A stretch of DNA of 64,000 nt from Acidimicrobiia bacterium. Its GTDB lineage: Bacteria; Actinomycetota; Acidimicrobiia; Spongiisociales; UBA11373. This document shows positions 41,016 to 50,717 of this stretch, piece after piece. The DNA is taken from contig JAJCYA010000002.1 of the NCBI GenBank assembly GCA_029263095.1, positions 96,511 through 160,510 of the forward strand, read 5' to 3'. Numbering within the stretch: position 1 is the first letter of the stretch; each line of letters starts with the position of its first letter. Below the pieces are notes generated by a model. It was given only the letters and a program-made list of their open reading frames with translations, did no database searches and was not told where the DNA came from. The position numbers were made by a program, and so were the translations under genes.

Positions 41016-41714
41016 TCAGCCCTCTTCAGGACCTTGGTAGTACCCGAGCTCCTTGAGACGCCGACGCTCATCGCGACTCAGATTGACATTCTGCGGCGTC
41101 ACGAGGATCACGCCCTGGCCGATCTTGCGCATTGAGCCGCCGAGGGCGTATGTGAGTCCGCTCGCGAAATCGACGAGGCGCCTGACCATCGCGGGCTCGA
41201 CCTTCCTCAGGTCGAGCACAACTGGGATCGTCGACCTGATGTGATCGGCAAGCAGTTGGGCGTCGGAATACGAGGTGGCCACGATGACTTCGGACTCGAG
41301 ATCGCTGTCCGAGACCGTACGGACGAGCGGCGTGTCGGGCGGCCGGATCACGACACCGGCCTCAGCCAACGCACTATCGGTGGACGTCGAGCGGCGGCGA
41401 GGAGTCATCGGCGGCTCCACGCGTCGACCCTGAACACCGCCCGCAGCCGGCATCGCCGGATCGACTCTCTGCTGAGGCGCCTCGACCCTGCGGGTCGGGT
41501 TACGGCGAACCGCCACATCGGGACGGTCCTGCATCTGTGGCTGCTCGACGGAGCGGCGTGCAACGCCCCCGGCTCGCCCTCCCTGATCCGTCATCTGCTG
41601 TTGTGGGCGAGCCGGCGCAACCGGTTGCGCCATGCCGCCGGCAGCGGCGTACGCACCAGGGTCGTCTTCATCGACAAGACCTAGATAGAACAGCGTCTTC
41701 TGCCAGATCCCCAT
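41016..41714 (-). CDS. sepF: Cell division protein SepF
   Basis: SepF tethers FtsZ filaments to the membrane and, in actinobacteria without FtsA, is the main Z-ring anchor. The 232-residue protein has the N-terminal amphipathic anchor MGIWQKTLFYLGLVDEDD, a disordered Gln/Arg/Pro-rich linker (about 25-125) and the folded core (~140-220) with VATSYSDAQLLADHIRS, VVLDLRKVEPAMVRRLVDFASGLTYAL and VILVTPQNVNLS. ATG at 41714 is chosen because the anchor begins there; upstream codons belong to the region of yggS. It is consistent with the lack of ftsA in this cluster. Confidence 0.95.
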   Translation of the reverse strand: MGIWQKTLFYLGLVDEDDPGAYAAAGGMAQPVAPARPQQQMTDQGGRAGGVARRSVEQPQMQDRPDVAVRRNPTRRVEAPQQRVDPAMPAAGGVQGRRVEPPMTPRRRSTSTDSALAEAGVVIRPPDTPLVRTVSDSDLESEVIVATSYSDAQLLADHIRSTIPVVLDLRKVEPAMVRRLVDFASGLTYALGGSMRKIGQGVILVTPQNVNLSRDERRRLKELGYYQGPEEG

Positions 41715-41721
41715 GGGTCGG

Positions 41722-42387
41722 TCAACCTTCGTTGCGGAACGGGTCAAAGATAGCCCGTCCGACCCGTAAGATCGTCGCACCCTCGGATATGGCGATCAAA
41801 AAGTCATCGGTCATACCCATCGAAAGCTCAGTCACTCGTGGATGATCGAGGGCGATCCGGTCTCGTAGCTGGCGCAACCCGGCGAACCAACGACCTGAGT
41901 CCTCCGGGGTCTCCGGGCGCGGCGGGACGGTCATCAGCCCATGCACCTCGATGCCTGAGGCCGCACACTTGTCGACCAGTGCGAGAGCACCGTCTGGGCT
42001 GACACCTGCCTTCTGCGGTTCTCCGGCCAGGTTTACCTGGATCAGGACGGGAGATGGTTCCGCCTCGCTCTTCGACCAGTAATCGGCCAGGTCCGGACGA
42101 TCCATCGAATGGAGGAGATCCGTGACCGGTCGAACCTTCCGCACCTTGTTGCCCTGAAGGCGTCCCACGAAATGCCACGACACATCTCTGAACCTCGCCG
42201 CCCTGGCAACAACGGCATCAGCGCGACTCTCACCGATGTTGCCTGCACCCTCTTTGATCACGGCGTCCAACTCCTGATCCGATGCGTACTTGGCGACAAC
42301 CACGAGTGTGATCGCGTCGGAACGGCCGGCACGCGCTGCGGCCGCTGCAATCCGCTCCTCCACCCGGCTCAGGCCGCTGCGATCCAT
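41722..42387 (-). CDS. yggS: YggS/YlmE-family PLP-homeostasis protein
   Basis: This barrel protein binds pyridoxal phosphate without a clear enzymatic activity and keeps PLP and amino-acid pools balanced. The 221-residue sequence has the PLP lysine in LVVVAKYAS, NIGESRADAVV, WHFVGRLQGNKVRK, MTVPPRP and the phosphate-binding LSMGMTDDFLIAI, GATILRVGRAIFDPF. Its start overlaps pgeF by 19 bp and it lies 7 nt before sepF, the usual position of ylmE between ylmD and sepF. Confidence 0.94.
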   Translation of the reverse strand: MDRSGLSRVEERIAAAAARAGRSDAITLVVVAKYASDQELDAVIKEGAGNIGESRADAVVARAARFRDVSWHFVGRLQGNKVRKVRPVTDLLHSMDRPDLADYWSKSEAEPSPVLIQVNLAGEPQKAGVSPDGALALVDKCAASGIEVHGLMTVPPRPETPEDSGRWFAGLRQLRDRIALDHPRVTELSMGMTDDFLIAISEGATILRVGRAIFDPFRNEG

Positions 42388-42998
42388 GCGACTCCAAACT
42401 GACGCAGGCTGGTCCCATCATCACGGTATGAGTGGAATCGGTCATCGTGATACGTGCATTCCGGAACGAGGTGCACCTCGAGTCCATCGAGGCTCGCCGC
42501 TACGGCTCCCGGCAGATCGACGCTGGCGGTCCCCCAACTGGTGCTGGTTTGGTGCCCGGGAAACCGCTTCGCTACCTCGTCGCCTACCTCGAAGCAGCAC
42601 GGCCCGATCCCAGGACCGATGACGGCGGTGTGTGGAGGATGTCCAGTCTCGGTCAGAGCGGTGACGGCCGCGGGCACAACTCCGGCCGCAGCGCCGCGCC
42701 ATCCGGCATGAACCATCCCGACCGCACCGTCGGCGACGAGCGCCACGGGGACACAGTCGGCCACGGATACGGCTACCGGAAGCGCAGGGTCGGTGGAGAT
42801 GAGGGCGTCCGCCTCAACCCCAACACCGGGTGCCCCGGGTTCCGTCACGGCGGAACCGTGCACCTGCCGCACCCAAGCCCAAGCCGCCGGAATACCGAGC
42901 GACAGCGAGACAAGGGTCCGAGCATGGTCGTCGCTGCGGGGATCCCCGTCAGACCGCGTCCCGAAGGCGACGCCGGGCACTCCGTCCGGTCGAATCAT
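42369..42998 (-). CDS. pgeF: PgeF/YlmD-family protein (peptidoglycan editing factor, LACC1-like)
   Basis: Family members act on purine nucleosides, and the E. coli protein (YfiH) prevents wrong amino acids in peptidoglycan stem peptides. The 209-residue product shows [22 protein letters not shown] with the catalytic Cys, [13 protein letters not shown] with the zinc His, [12 protein letters not shown] and FHSYRDDGT. The start overlaps the ftsZ stop as ATGA. Its place in the division cluster, between ftsZ and yggS, is widely conserved. Confidence 0.93.
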   Translation of the reverse strand: MIRPDGVPGVAFGTRSDGDPRSDDHARTLVSLSLGIPAAWAWVRQVHGSAVTEPGAPGVGVEADALISTDPALPVAVSVADCVPVALVADGAVGMVHAGWRGAAAGVVPAAVTALTETGHPPHTAVIGPGIGPCCFEVGDEVAKRFPGHQTSTSWGTASVDLPGAVAASLDGLEVHLVPECTYHDDRFHSYRDDGTSLRQFGVAWIAAA

Positions 42999-44098
42999 CC
43001 CCGCAGGAAGTCGGGAATCTCGACATCGAAGGGATCGGCATCCTCCGGATCGCGGCTGGCCGACGGAGTATCAGGCGGGTCCGGCTTGGGGGCCCCGCTA
43101 CCGATCTCGGTCGACGGGGCCTGGACGCGGGGACGATCGATCGTACCGCCGAACCCAGCGGCGATAACGGTGACACGCATCTCCTCACCCATCGAATCAT
43201 CGATCGTGGCTCCGAAGATGATGTTGGCGTCCGGATCGCAGTGCTCGGCAATCGTGGTGGCGGCGGCGTTGACCTCGTGGAGGCTCATGGTGGAGGAACC
43301 CGCCACAGACAGGAGGACACCGCGGGCGCCCTGTACCGACATCTCCAGCATCGGGCTCGAGATCGCCCGATCGGCTGCCTGAGTCGCTCGATCCTCGCCT
43401 CTGCCGTTTCCGATGCCCATCACGGCGGAACCGGCCCCCCACATCACCGATTTCACATCTGCGAAGTCCACGTTGATGAGGCCGGGCGTCGTGATCAGAT
43501 CGGTGATGCCACTCACACCCTGCATCAGGATGTCGTCGGCTAGCTTGAACGCATCGACGATCGGGAGACTCTGGTCCGAGAGCTCGAGAAGCCGCTGATT
43601 GGGGATCACAATGAGTGTGTCCACCGCCCCCCGAACCGCCTGGATTCCCTGCTCCGCTTGAACCGAACGGCGCCGACCTTCGAACCCGAACGGGCGAGTG
43701 ACCACCGCAACCGTCAGCGCCCCCAGGCTCCGAGCGATCTCGGCGACGATCGGAGCACCGCCCGTACCCGTCCCACCGCCCTCGCCCGCCGTGATGAAGA
43801 CCATGTCGGCGCCGCGCAGCGCATCCTCGATCTCCTCGCGATGAGCCTCTGCCGCGGCACGGCCGACCTCCGGATCGGCGCCGGCGCCCAAACCTCGAGT
43901 GAGATCGCGTCCAATGTCGAGCTTGATGTCGGCGTCTGACATCAACAGCGCCTGGGCGTCGGTGTTGATCGCGACGAACTCGACGCCGCGCAGACCGGAT
44001 TCGATCATCCGGTTGACGGCGTTTACACCCCCGCCACCGACGCCGATCACCTTGATGACGGCGAGGTAACTCTGTAGACCGGGACCCGAGGTCATCAT
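42995..44098 (-). CDS. ftsZ: Cell division GTPase FtsZ
   Basis: FtsZ polymerises into the Z-ring. The 367-residue protein has the GTP-binding [15 protein letters not shown], the tubulin signature [23 protein letters not shown] and the T7 synergy loop region [15 protein letters not shown] variable linker (~320-350) leads to a C-terminal [13 protein letters not shown], the conserved peptide that SepF and other partners bind. ATG at 44098 has GAGGAG 8 nt upstream; a second ATG follows directly. It is separated from ftsQ by a 103-nt gap, the largest within the right part of the cluster; a TTATAC box at 44172-44177 (minus) could be a local -10. Confidence 0.97.
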   Translation of the reverse strand: MMTSGPGLQSYLAVIKVIGVGGGGVNAVNRMIESGLRGVEFVAINTDAQALLMSDADIKLDIGRDLTRGLGAGADPEVGRAAAEAHREEIEDALRGADMVFITAGEGGGTGTGGAPIVAEIARSLGALTVAVVTRPFGFEGRRRSVQAEQGIQAVRGAVDTLIVIPNQRLLELSDQSLPIVDAFKLADDILMQGVSGITDLITTPGLINVDFADVKSVMWGAGSAVMGIGNGRGEDRATQAADRAISSPMLEMSVQGARGVLLSVAGSSTMSLHEVNAAATTIAEHCDPDANIIFGATIDDSMGEEMRVTVIAAGFGGTIDRPRVQAPSTEIGSGAPKPDPPDTPSASRDPEDADPFDVEIPDFLRG

Positions 44099-44201
44099 CC
44101 GATCAACTCCTCTTCTCTTCGGCCTGCCAATAAGAATGCTGCCCGCCGAAACCGGCTCCTGGAGGCGCTTGGTATAACGATAGCGACCCTCATGGCCCGG
44201 A

Positions 44202-44954
44202 TCACCCTTCAGTGTCCGGAGTCTCGACCACTCCTTGAGATTCGAGCGGTACAACGGCCGGGCGCAAAGGTGAGCTGACGTCGATTATTGCCCCGGGCGG
44301 GATGTCCTCGGCCAGCATCGCCCGCAGGGTCCTCCCCTTGTCTGCGAGATCGATTGGATGTCCCAATCGGATGTCGTGCCCGAATCCGGTAGTCCACATC
44401 TCAGCTCCACGCATCTCGAGGGCGAGCGTACCGCCAATGTCGTCCGACAGGACGAGTGCCATCTCCACTACCTCGAGCCACGCTGGATCGACGGGTCGAT
44501 CACCGGCCAACTGATCAGGGAAGGCCAACGCAGCAAGTAGCAGGCCGGATCCAGGCTCTGAAGCACGCTCCAGCACGGTTCCATCGCGAGATACCAGCAT
44601 CCAGCCGAGTACCCCCTCGATCCACACCACCCCCTCGTGTTCGATTACTTCGACCACCACCCTGTCGGGCCAGATACGATCGACTCGTACGTCTGCCACC
44701 CACGGCTCAGAAATGACCGCCGCCTCGATCGCACCGGTGTTCACCCAGAGGAGCAACGCTCCGGGGCCCAAGCCAATGTCGTCAACGACTCGCTGCACGT
44801 CGGCGCGGTCGGCACCAAGGATCTCCACGGCTTCAACCGCCATCAAGGGCGAATGAACGACACCGACGGCCGCCAGCACCGCCACAATCCCCACCACCAG
44901 CGGCCAGCGCCGGGCGCGCCCGCGTGTTCGACGCAGGCCGGTCGCGGAAGTCAC
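44202..44954 (-). CDS. ftsQ: Cell division protein FtsQ (POTRA domain)
   Basis: FtsQ links early and late divisome parts in the membrane. The 250-residue protein has a basic N-terminus, a TM at ~17-36 ([19 protein letters not shown]), a POTRA domain ([33 protein letters not shown], ~42-78) and the FtsQ beta region ([26 protein letters not shown]). ATG at 44954 overlaps the murB stop as ATGA. Confidence 0.93.
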   Translation of the reverse strand: MTSATGLRRTRGRARRWPLVVGIVAVLAAVGVVHSPLMAVEAVEILGADRADVQRVVDDIGLGPGALLLWVNTGAIEAAVISEPWVADVRVDRIWPDRVVVEVIEHEGVVWIEGVLGWMLVSRDGTVLERASEPGSGLLLAALAFPDQLAGDRPVDPAWLEVVEMALVLSDDIGGTLALEMRGAEMWTTGFGHDIRLGHPIDLADKGRTLRAMLAEDIPPGAIIDVSSPLRPAVVPLESQGVVETPDTEG

Positions 44955-45850
44955 GAGAAGTCCCCCACGAAACGGATTTCCGGCTCGAGGTCAATGCCGG
45001 TGCCATCCAGCACCCGCCGCTGGATTTCGAGCACGAGTATGTAGACATCCCGGGCTGTCGCACCCTCCTCGGCAACAAAGAAGTTGGCGTGTCTCTCGCT
45101 CACCTTTACCGCTCCCGAGCCGTAGCCCTTGAGACCGAGGCTGTCGATGATCCGTCCCGCTGCATCACCTTCGGGGTTCTTGAACACGCTTCCGGCATTG
45201 AGGGTCCCACCCGGTTGGTTGTCGCGACGCCAGCGAGAGATCTCCCTGATCATCCTCTCTGATTCGACAGGCGGTCGCGAGAAGGTCGAATACCGAGCCT
45301 CGATGACAAAACTCACGTCATCGAGATTCGAATGCCGGTAGCGCAGATCGAGGTCGTCGGGAGAGCGATCGAGAATCGCGCCGCTGAGCCCGTCGAACAC
45401 CCGAGCGGATACAAGAACCTCGCTCGTCTCCGTACCGTGGCACCCGGCATTCATTCGGACAGCACCACCTACCGAGCCCGGGATCCCTACATAGAACTCG
45501 AGGCCGCCCCGCCCGGCTCGAGCCGCATCACGGGCCAACAGAGGTAGCGGCACACCGGCACCGGCGACGACCTCCTCACCGATCGTTCGATGGCTGAGGC
45601 CGGCACCGGCCTGGAGCACCACACCAGCAAAGCCCGCATCGGCCACCACGATGTTGCTGCCGCGACCGAGCGGGAGTAACGGGAGGCCTTCCTCTCCGGC
45701 GATCTTCCAGGCGTCGCGCAAGTCCCGCTCACCGTCGATGGTTACGAGATAGCGCGCCTGACCCCCAAAGCGGTAGGTGGTGAGTGGCCCAAGAGCCACG
45801 TTCTCGCCAAGCCGTCCTGCCATCCGGAGACGCTCCCGCGCCTTCATCAC
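44951..45850 (-). CDS. murB: UDP-N-acetylenolpyruvoylglucosamine reductase
   Basis: MurB reduces the enolpyruvyl group to give UDP-MurNAc using NADPH and FAD. The 299-residue protein has TTYRFGGQARYLV, LPLGRGSNIVVAD, GLEFYVGIPGSVGGAVRMNAGCHG, and the catalytic Ser-bearing GTLNAGSVFKNPEGDAAGRIID, with the final catalytic Glu in LEPEIRFVG. This is a type II MurB by length. The start is GTG at 45850 or ATG at 45847, both overlapping the murC stop (GTGATGA). Confidence 0.96.
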   Translation of the reverse strand: MMKARERLRMAGRLGENVALGPLTTYRFGGQARYLVTIDGERDLRDAWKIAGEEGLPLLPLGRGSNIVVADAGFAGVVLQAGAGLSHRTIGEEVVAGAGVPLPLLARDAARAGRGGLEFYVGIPGSVGGAVRMNAGCHGTETSEVLVSARVFDGLSGAILDRSPDDLDLRYRHSNLDDVSFVIEARYSTFSRPPVESERMIREISRWRRDNQPGGTLNAGSVFKNPEGDAAGRIIDSLGLKGYGSGAVKVSERHANFFVAEEGATARDVYILVLEIQRRVLDGTGIDLEPEIRFVGDFS

Positions 45851-47205
45851 GCCTCCGGCAGGAGAGGTGAGAGTTCGTCGGCCACCTGCGTGATGTCGCC
45901 TGCTCCCATCAGCAGCACGAGATCGCCCGGCTCGACTTCTCCAGCGACGGCATCGGCAAGGTCGACGCGTCGAGGCACGTACGTCATCCGAGCGGGACCG
46001 GACACACCATCGAGGACGGATCTGCCGGAAACGCCCGGTATCGGGGCCTCACCCGCGGCATACACATCGCTCACAAATATCCGGTCGGCAGCCGACAAAG
46101 CTCTGCCGAGAGCTTGACCGAGCTCCTCGGTCCTGGTGAACCGGTGCGGCTGGAACACGGCAATGATGCGACCGGAGTGACCCGATCTGGCCGCATCGAG
46201 CGTCGCCGCAACCTCGGTCGGATGGTGCGCATAGTCATCCACCAGCGTGACGCCGCCGCGCCGGGACCTGACCTCGAACCGTCGGCGGACGCCGGAGAAT
46301 CCACGCAGACCTTCCGCCACGGCGCTGGGATCGAACCCGCTCTCGGCGAGAAGAGCGATAACCCCTGCCGCGTTCCGCGCCACATGATGGCCCGGCTTGG
46401 GCACCCACACATCCACCGCCGCGGCGCCCACGAGCGAGAAACCTACGCCACCCTCCCGGTGCTCTACGTCAACCATGCGCCACCGTGCGTCGTCGGCGGA
46501 TCCGTACCCGATAACGGTCTCGTTGCCCGAAGCCAGGCGTCGCGCACCGGGATCGTCCAAACAGGCCAAGACGGGCCCATCCACCCGGGACGCCACCTCG
46601 GCAAACGCGGCCTCCATGTCATTGACCGTCCCATAGTGGTCAAGATGGTCTGCCTCGACGTTCATGATGAGTAGTCCGTCGAGGCTCAGAGACAAGAAGG
46701 TGCCGAAGGCTTCGTCGGCCTCGAGGATGAACAGATCTTCCTCTCCGAGATGCGAGTTGGTGTTCAGGTCGATGAGCCGTCCACCGACCATAAAGCTCGG
46801 ATCCCGCCCCAGAGACCGAAGCGCGGTGACCGCCATCGCCGTGCCTGTGGTCTTGCCGTGTGTTCCCGTCACCCCAACTGTGCCGAGACGATCCGTAATC
46901 GTCGCCAGTAGACGAGGACGCTCCCAGACGTCGATGCCGGCCTCACGGGCGGCGGTCACTTCTGGGTCTTGATCGGGGACGGCAGAGGAGACGACCACCA
47001 GATCCGCCTTTACAGCGACGTCGGGCCGATGCCCGACCCACGTGTCGGCGCCTGCACCTTCCAAGGCCGCCAGCATCGGACCGGGCTTGAGATCGGACCC
47101 GGTGACCTGGTGGCCGCACTGGACCAGCAGCTTCGCCAACCCAGACATTCCGGACCCTCCGGCTCCAATCACGTGTACCCGCCGATACGGCACCAGATCA
47201 GGCAC
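45847..47205 (-). CDS. murC: UDP-N-acetylmuramate--L-alanine ligase
   Basis: MurC adds L-alanine to UDP-MurNAc. The 452-residue ligase has the N-terminal HVIGAGGSGMSGLAKLL, the ATP loop GVTGTHGKTTGTA, VEADHLDHYG, and DDYAHHPTEVAATLDAAR of the Mur ligase family. GTG at 47205 is preferred: it is preceded by GAGG 6 nt upstream and overlaps the murG end by 8 bp. An in-frame start at 47232 lies deeper in murG. Confidence 0.97.
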   Translation of the reverse strand: MPDLVPYRRVHVIGAGGSGMSGLAKLLVQCGHQVTGSDLKPGPMLAALEGAGADTWVGHRPDVAVKADLVVVSSAVPDQDPEVTAAREAGIDVWERPRLLATITDRLGTVGVTGTHGKTTGTAMAVTALRSLGRDPSFMVGGRLIDLNTNSHLGEEDLFILEADEAFGTFLSLSLDGLLIMNVEADHLDHYGTVNDMEAAFAEVASRVDGPVLACLDDPGARRLASGNETVIGYGSADDARWRMVDVEHREGGVGFSLVGAAAVDVWVPKPGHHVARNAAGVIALLAESGFDPSAVAEGLRGFSGVRRRFEVRSRRGGVTLVDDYAHHPTEVAATLDAARSGHSGRIIAVFQPHRFTRTEELGQALGRALSAADRIFVSDVYAAGEAPIPGVSGRSVLDGVSGPARMTYVPRRVDLADAVAGEVEPGDLVLLMGAGDITQVADELSPLLPEA

Positions 47206-48274
47206 TCGCCACCTCGATGAGTTGATCTGCAATGACCCCTGCAGCGTCGGGTAGCGCCAGCGACCGGGCCGCCCTGCTCATCGCCGCCAAACCCCGCTCA
47301 TCCGCCGCAATAGCCTCGATTCTTGCAGGAAGCGATCCGGTGTCCCCTTCTACGACTATCTCGGCACCTCCGATGTCGCCGAGAGATCGAGCGTTCCACT
47401 CTTGTCCCACCCGGGCGAGAGGTACCAGGAGCGAAGGGGTGCCCGTAGCCGCCAATTCGCTCACAGTCATGGCTCCCGCTCGACAAACGACCAAATCAAC
47501 GGCAGCGTAGAAGAACTCCATTTGGGGCTCGTAGGGGAGACAGATCCACCGTAGCGAAGACCCTTCGGCGCGGCTCTGCGTGTCCTCGATGGCCGCCCGC
47601 CCGGTCAGATGGATGATCGACCCCACGGCCTCCGTGGCTGCGGCGATCCCAGGTACAGCCTGGTTCAACACCCGAGCTCCCTGCGAACCGCCCAAGACGC
47701 CTAGAACCGGCTGCGCTCCAGCAACTCCGTAGCGGCGCCGCGCCCGCTGGCGGAGTGCGCGGCGATCGAAACCGGCAATCTCGCTCCGCAGAGGGTTACC
47801 CACGAGCTCTGACCTGGGAAGCCGCTGCGCCTTGCCCGGAAGCCCCAGGAACGTCTTGACGGCCCGCCGAGACGCCAACCGAGCGGCAATCCCGGGCTGG
47901 GCATTCTGCTCCTGCAGGAAGAATGGAAGGCCGGCACGACGCGCGGCCATCGCCGCCGGAACGGTGACGTAGCCAGACATGCCCAACACTGCTCGGCCTC
48001 CAACCTCACGAATCTGGTGCGCCATGGCCGCCGAAGCTCTCCGCAAGACGGCAGGAATCTTCAGGTTGTCGCGTGAGAGAGACCGACGCAGTCGCGTCAG
48101 TTCGAATCCTACGAACGGGAATCCTGCTTGGGGCACAGCTTCGGCCTCGAGGCGGTCACCCCCGATGAACAGGATCTCATCGCGCTCAGCACCCCTGGCG
48201 ACGAGTGCCTCCGCCACGGCCAATGCCGGGTTGACATGGCCACCCGTTCCCGCTGCGGCGATGACGTATGTCAC
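47198..48274 (-). CDS. murG: Lipid II synthase (MurG glycosyltransferase)
   Basis: MurG transfers GlcNAc from UDP-GlcNAc to lipid I on the inner face of the membrane. The 358-residue GT28 protein has the glycine-rich GTGGHVNPALAVAEAL, GMSGYVTVPAAMAA, LQEQNAQPGIAARL, VLGGSQGARVLN and the donor-binding CRAGAMTVSELAATGTPSLLVPL. GTG at 48274 overlaps the ftsW stop in GTGA. Confidence 0.97.
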   Translation of the reverse strand: MTYVIAAAGTGGHVNPALAVAEALVARGAERDEILFIGGDRLEAEAVPQAGFPFVGFELTRLRRSLSRDNLKIPAVLRRASAAMAHQIREVGGRAVLGMSGYVTVPAAMAARRAGLPFFLQEQNAQPGIAARLASRRAVKTFLGLPGKAQRLPRSELVGNPLRSEIAGFDRRALRQRARRRYGVAGAQPVLGVLGGSQGARVLNQAVPGIAAATEAVGSIIHLTGRAAIEDTQSRAEGSSLRWICLPYEPQMEFFYAAVDLVVCRAGAMTVSELAATGTPSLLVPLARVGQEWNARSLGDIGGAEIVVEGDTGSLPARIEAIAADERGLAAMSRAARSLALPDAAGVIADQLIEVASA

Positions 48275-49443
48275 CGTGCGGTCACTGCGGCGTCCGGCTG
48301 GTGTCTGGCGACACTGACGAGCACTCCGACACCAACCATCGACATGACGAGCGCAGTGCCCCCAAAGGAGACGAATGGCAACGGCACACCGGTGATGGGA
48401 AGGATCCCGGTCACCCCGCCAATGTTGACGATCGCTTGCGCGGCGATCCAGGTGGTTATCCCGATCGCCAGCAGACGGCCGAAACGATCCGAGGCGCGCA
48501 GAGCGATGGCGGTCCCGGCAAACGTGAGGAGCATGAACAGGAGAACCACAGTCAATGATCCTGCCAGTCCGGTCTCTTCACCCAGAATCGAGAACACGAA
48601 ATCGGTGTGGGCATTTGGTAGGAACGACCATCGGGCTCGGCTGGCCCCCAGACCGACTCCCCACAGTCCGCCGGTTCCCAGTGCCACGAGGCTCTGGACC
48701 GCCTGGTACGAGGACCCCAGCGGGTCCGATTGGAGATCGAGGAAGGCCGTGATCCGGGCCCATCGGTACGGAGAGACCATGGCAGCTCCCAGTGCTGCCG
48801 TCCCACCCAACAACGCGCTACCAATGATGTACGGAAACGGGGCCGCACTCGCGATCAGCACTGCGAACGCACCCGCAGCAACCAGCAGAGTCGTGCCCAG
48901 ATCGGGTTGAACGATCACAAGCGAGACCACGATTCCCACCGAACCAGCCACCGGCCAGAAGAAGTCGCGGATCCTGTTCATAGAGCTCTCGCGACGAGAT
49001 ACGAGAGTGGCAAGGAACAGGACCGTGGTCAGTTTGGCGATCTCCGACGGCTGAACCGTGATCGGTCCAACGTGAAGCCAGCGCTGGGCCCCATTGGATC
49101 GGACACCAACTAACAGCACGGCGATAAGGAGGCCAACGGTGCCGACAAAGAGAGGGAACGCCATCTTGCGCCACCAGCGCAGCGGGATCAGCGCGGCCAC
49201 GACGAGTCCAAAGAGACCCACCACCATCCAGGTGATCTGACGCTTGATATAAAACAAGCCATCACCGGATTCGCGCAGCCCGAGTACCGAGGACGCCGAC
49301 AGGATCGAACCGAGCCCCACCACCAGCAGCAGCCCCACCGGAATGAGCAGAAAGCCGATTGCCCTCGAATGACCCTTGGCACGACGGTGTGCATCGCGCA
49401 CGGCGGCGCGGTTCGTGGGCATCGCCACAACACGGGTCGCCAT
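48271..49443 (-). CDS. ftsW: Septal peptidoglycan glycosyltransferase FtsW (SEDS family)
   Basis: FtsW polymerises lipid II at the septum with its partner FtsI. The 390-residue protein has about ten membrane segments and the SEDS signatures GAQRWLHVGPITVQPSEIAKL (with the catalytic-region Asp replaced context downstream), SYQAVQSLVALGTGGLWGVGLGASR, FSILGEETG and LPFVSFGGTALVMSMVGVG. ATG at 49443 overlaps the murD stop as TGATG. Position between murD and murG identifies it as FtsW rather than RodA. Confidence 0.96.
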   Translation of the reverse strand: MATRVVAMPTNRAAVRDAHRRAKGHSRAIGFLLIPVGLLLVVGLGSILSASSVLGLRESGDGLFYIKRQITWMVVGLFGLVVAALIPLRWWRKMAFPLFVGTVGLLIAVLLVGVRSNGAQRWLHVGPITVQPSEIAKLTTVLFLATLVSRRESSMNRIRDFFWPVAGSVGIVVSLVIVQPDLGTTLLVAAGAFAVLIASAAPFPYIIGSALLGGTAALGAAMVSPYRWARITAFLDLQSDPLGSSYQAVQSLVALGTGGLWGVGLGASRARWSFLPNAHTDFVFSILGEETGLAGSLTVVLLFMLLTFAGTAIALRASDRFGRLLAIGITTWIAAQAIVNIGGVTGILPITGVPLPFVSFGGTALVMSMVGVGVLVSVARHQPDAAVTAR

Positions 49444-50717
49444 CAGGCACCCACCCGTTCTCGAACCGCGGCGGCGAACACATCGCCCCGGTGACCGTAG
49501 GAGTCAAACATGTCGAAGCTGGCGCAACCGGGCGCGAGCAAGACCACGTCCCCCCGGCCGGAGAGTGAAATCGCCCGGCCGACCGCTTCATCCATCGTCT
49601 CAGCCGAAACGGCGTCGTTTCGCGCACGCAACAGATCGTCGGCACTCTCACCGATCGCGACCAGACCTCGCACCGACTCCGCATTGGCGAGGGGGCGGAT
49701 GTCGAGACCCTTCGCTCGGCCGCCGGCGATCAAGATGACCGATGAATAGGCATCGATCGCAGCGAGTGCGGCGTGGGGGTTCGTGGCCTTCGAGTCGTCG
49801 ATGAAGGTCACGCCTCCGGCCGATACCACGACCTCACGGCGATGCCGGCCCGGTTCATATGCCAACGCGGCGGCGACGATCCCTTCGCTGGTGGCCCCGA
49901 GGGCTCGCGCCGTCTCTGCCGCGATGGCAAGATCCACAAGCATCACCGAATCGCTACGCCTCAATTCGCCCAACGCAACCTCGGCACCCGCTAGGAGCAG
50001 ATTCAAACCGGCGGGTCCGGATGTCCCAAGGCGCTCGTACCCAGAGACTCCTATCCGCGTCGCTCGCGCCGAAGCGACCAGACCGGCGGCACCGGCATCG
50101 GTGGCGTCGAATACCAGCGGCGCGCCTGCTGCCATGTGTTCAAAGATGCGGCACTTGGCGGCGCCGTAAGCGCCGATATCGGGGTGCCAATCAAGGTGAT
50201 CGGGAGCAAAGTTGACGACCGCTGCCACATCGGGGCAGAAGCTATCGATGAACCTCAGTTGGAACGATGACGCTTCTACCACCAGCGCTTCGTGGACGGT
50301 CGCGCCGGTAATCGGATCCCCGATATTGCCCACCGGAGTGGCGTCGATTCCGGAGGCCACCAACATGGCGGCGGTCATCTCGGTGACCGTCGTCTTGCCA
50401 TTGGTACCAGTGACGGCCGCCATCGGTACTCCACCGAGGCTTCGATATCCCAGTTCGAGCTCGCTCCACACCGGCACACCGGACTCGAGGACGTCGGCCA
50501 TGAGCGGAGAGGTCTCTGGAACGCCCGGTGACGGAACCACGAGGTCGACGCCCTGGAGTAGGCGCCGGTCCCACGCACCGGTATGGATCGCATCGGCCTC
50601 GACCGCTTCTGCGGCCTCGGGGCGTACGTCGTAGGCGATCACCTGTTCCCCCTGGGTTCGCAGTAGCTCGAGAGCAGATCGGCCGCTGACCGCCATCCCC
50701 ACCACTAGAACCGTCAT
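49443..50717 (-). CDS. murD: UDP-N-acetylmuramoylalanine--D-glutamate ligase
   Basis: MurD adds D-glutamate to UDP-MurNAc-L-Ala. The 424-residue ligase has the N-terminal LVVGMAVSGRSALELL, PSPGVPETSPLM, the ATP loop VTGTNGKTTVTEM, PVGNIGDPI, NFAPDHLDWH and FIDDSKATNPHAALAAI, then ILIAGGRAKGLD and APGCASFDMFDSYGHRGDVF. ATG at 50717 overlaps the mraY stop as ATGA; the longer open frame lies within mraY. Confidence 0.96.
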   Translation of the reverse strand: MTVLVVGMAVSGRSALELLRTQGEQVIAYDVRPEAAEAVEADAIHTGAWDRRLLQGVDLVVPSPGVPETSPLMADVLESGVPVWSELELGYRSLGGVPMAAVTGTNGKTTVTEMTAAMLVASGIDATPVGNIGDPITGATVHEALVVEASSFQLRFIDSFCPDVAAVVNFAPDHLDWHPDIGAYGAAKCRIFEHMAAGAPLVFDATDAGAAGLVASARATRIGVSGYERLGTSGPAGLNLLLAGAEVALGELRRSDSVMLVDLAIAAETARALGATSEGIVAAALAYEPGRHRREVVVSAGGVTFIDDSKATNPHAALAAIDAYSSVILIAGGRAKGLDIRPLANAESVRGLVAIGESADDLLRARNDAVSAETMDEAVGRAISLSGRGDVVLLAPGCASFDMFDSYGHRGDVFAAAVRERVGA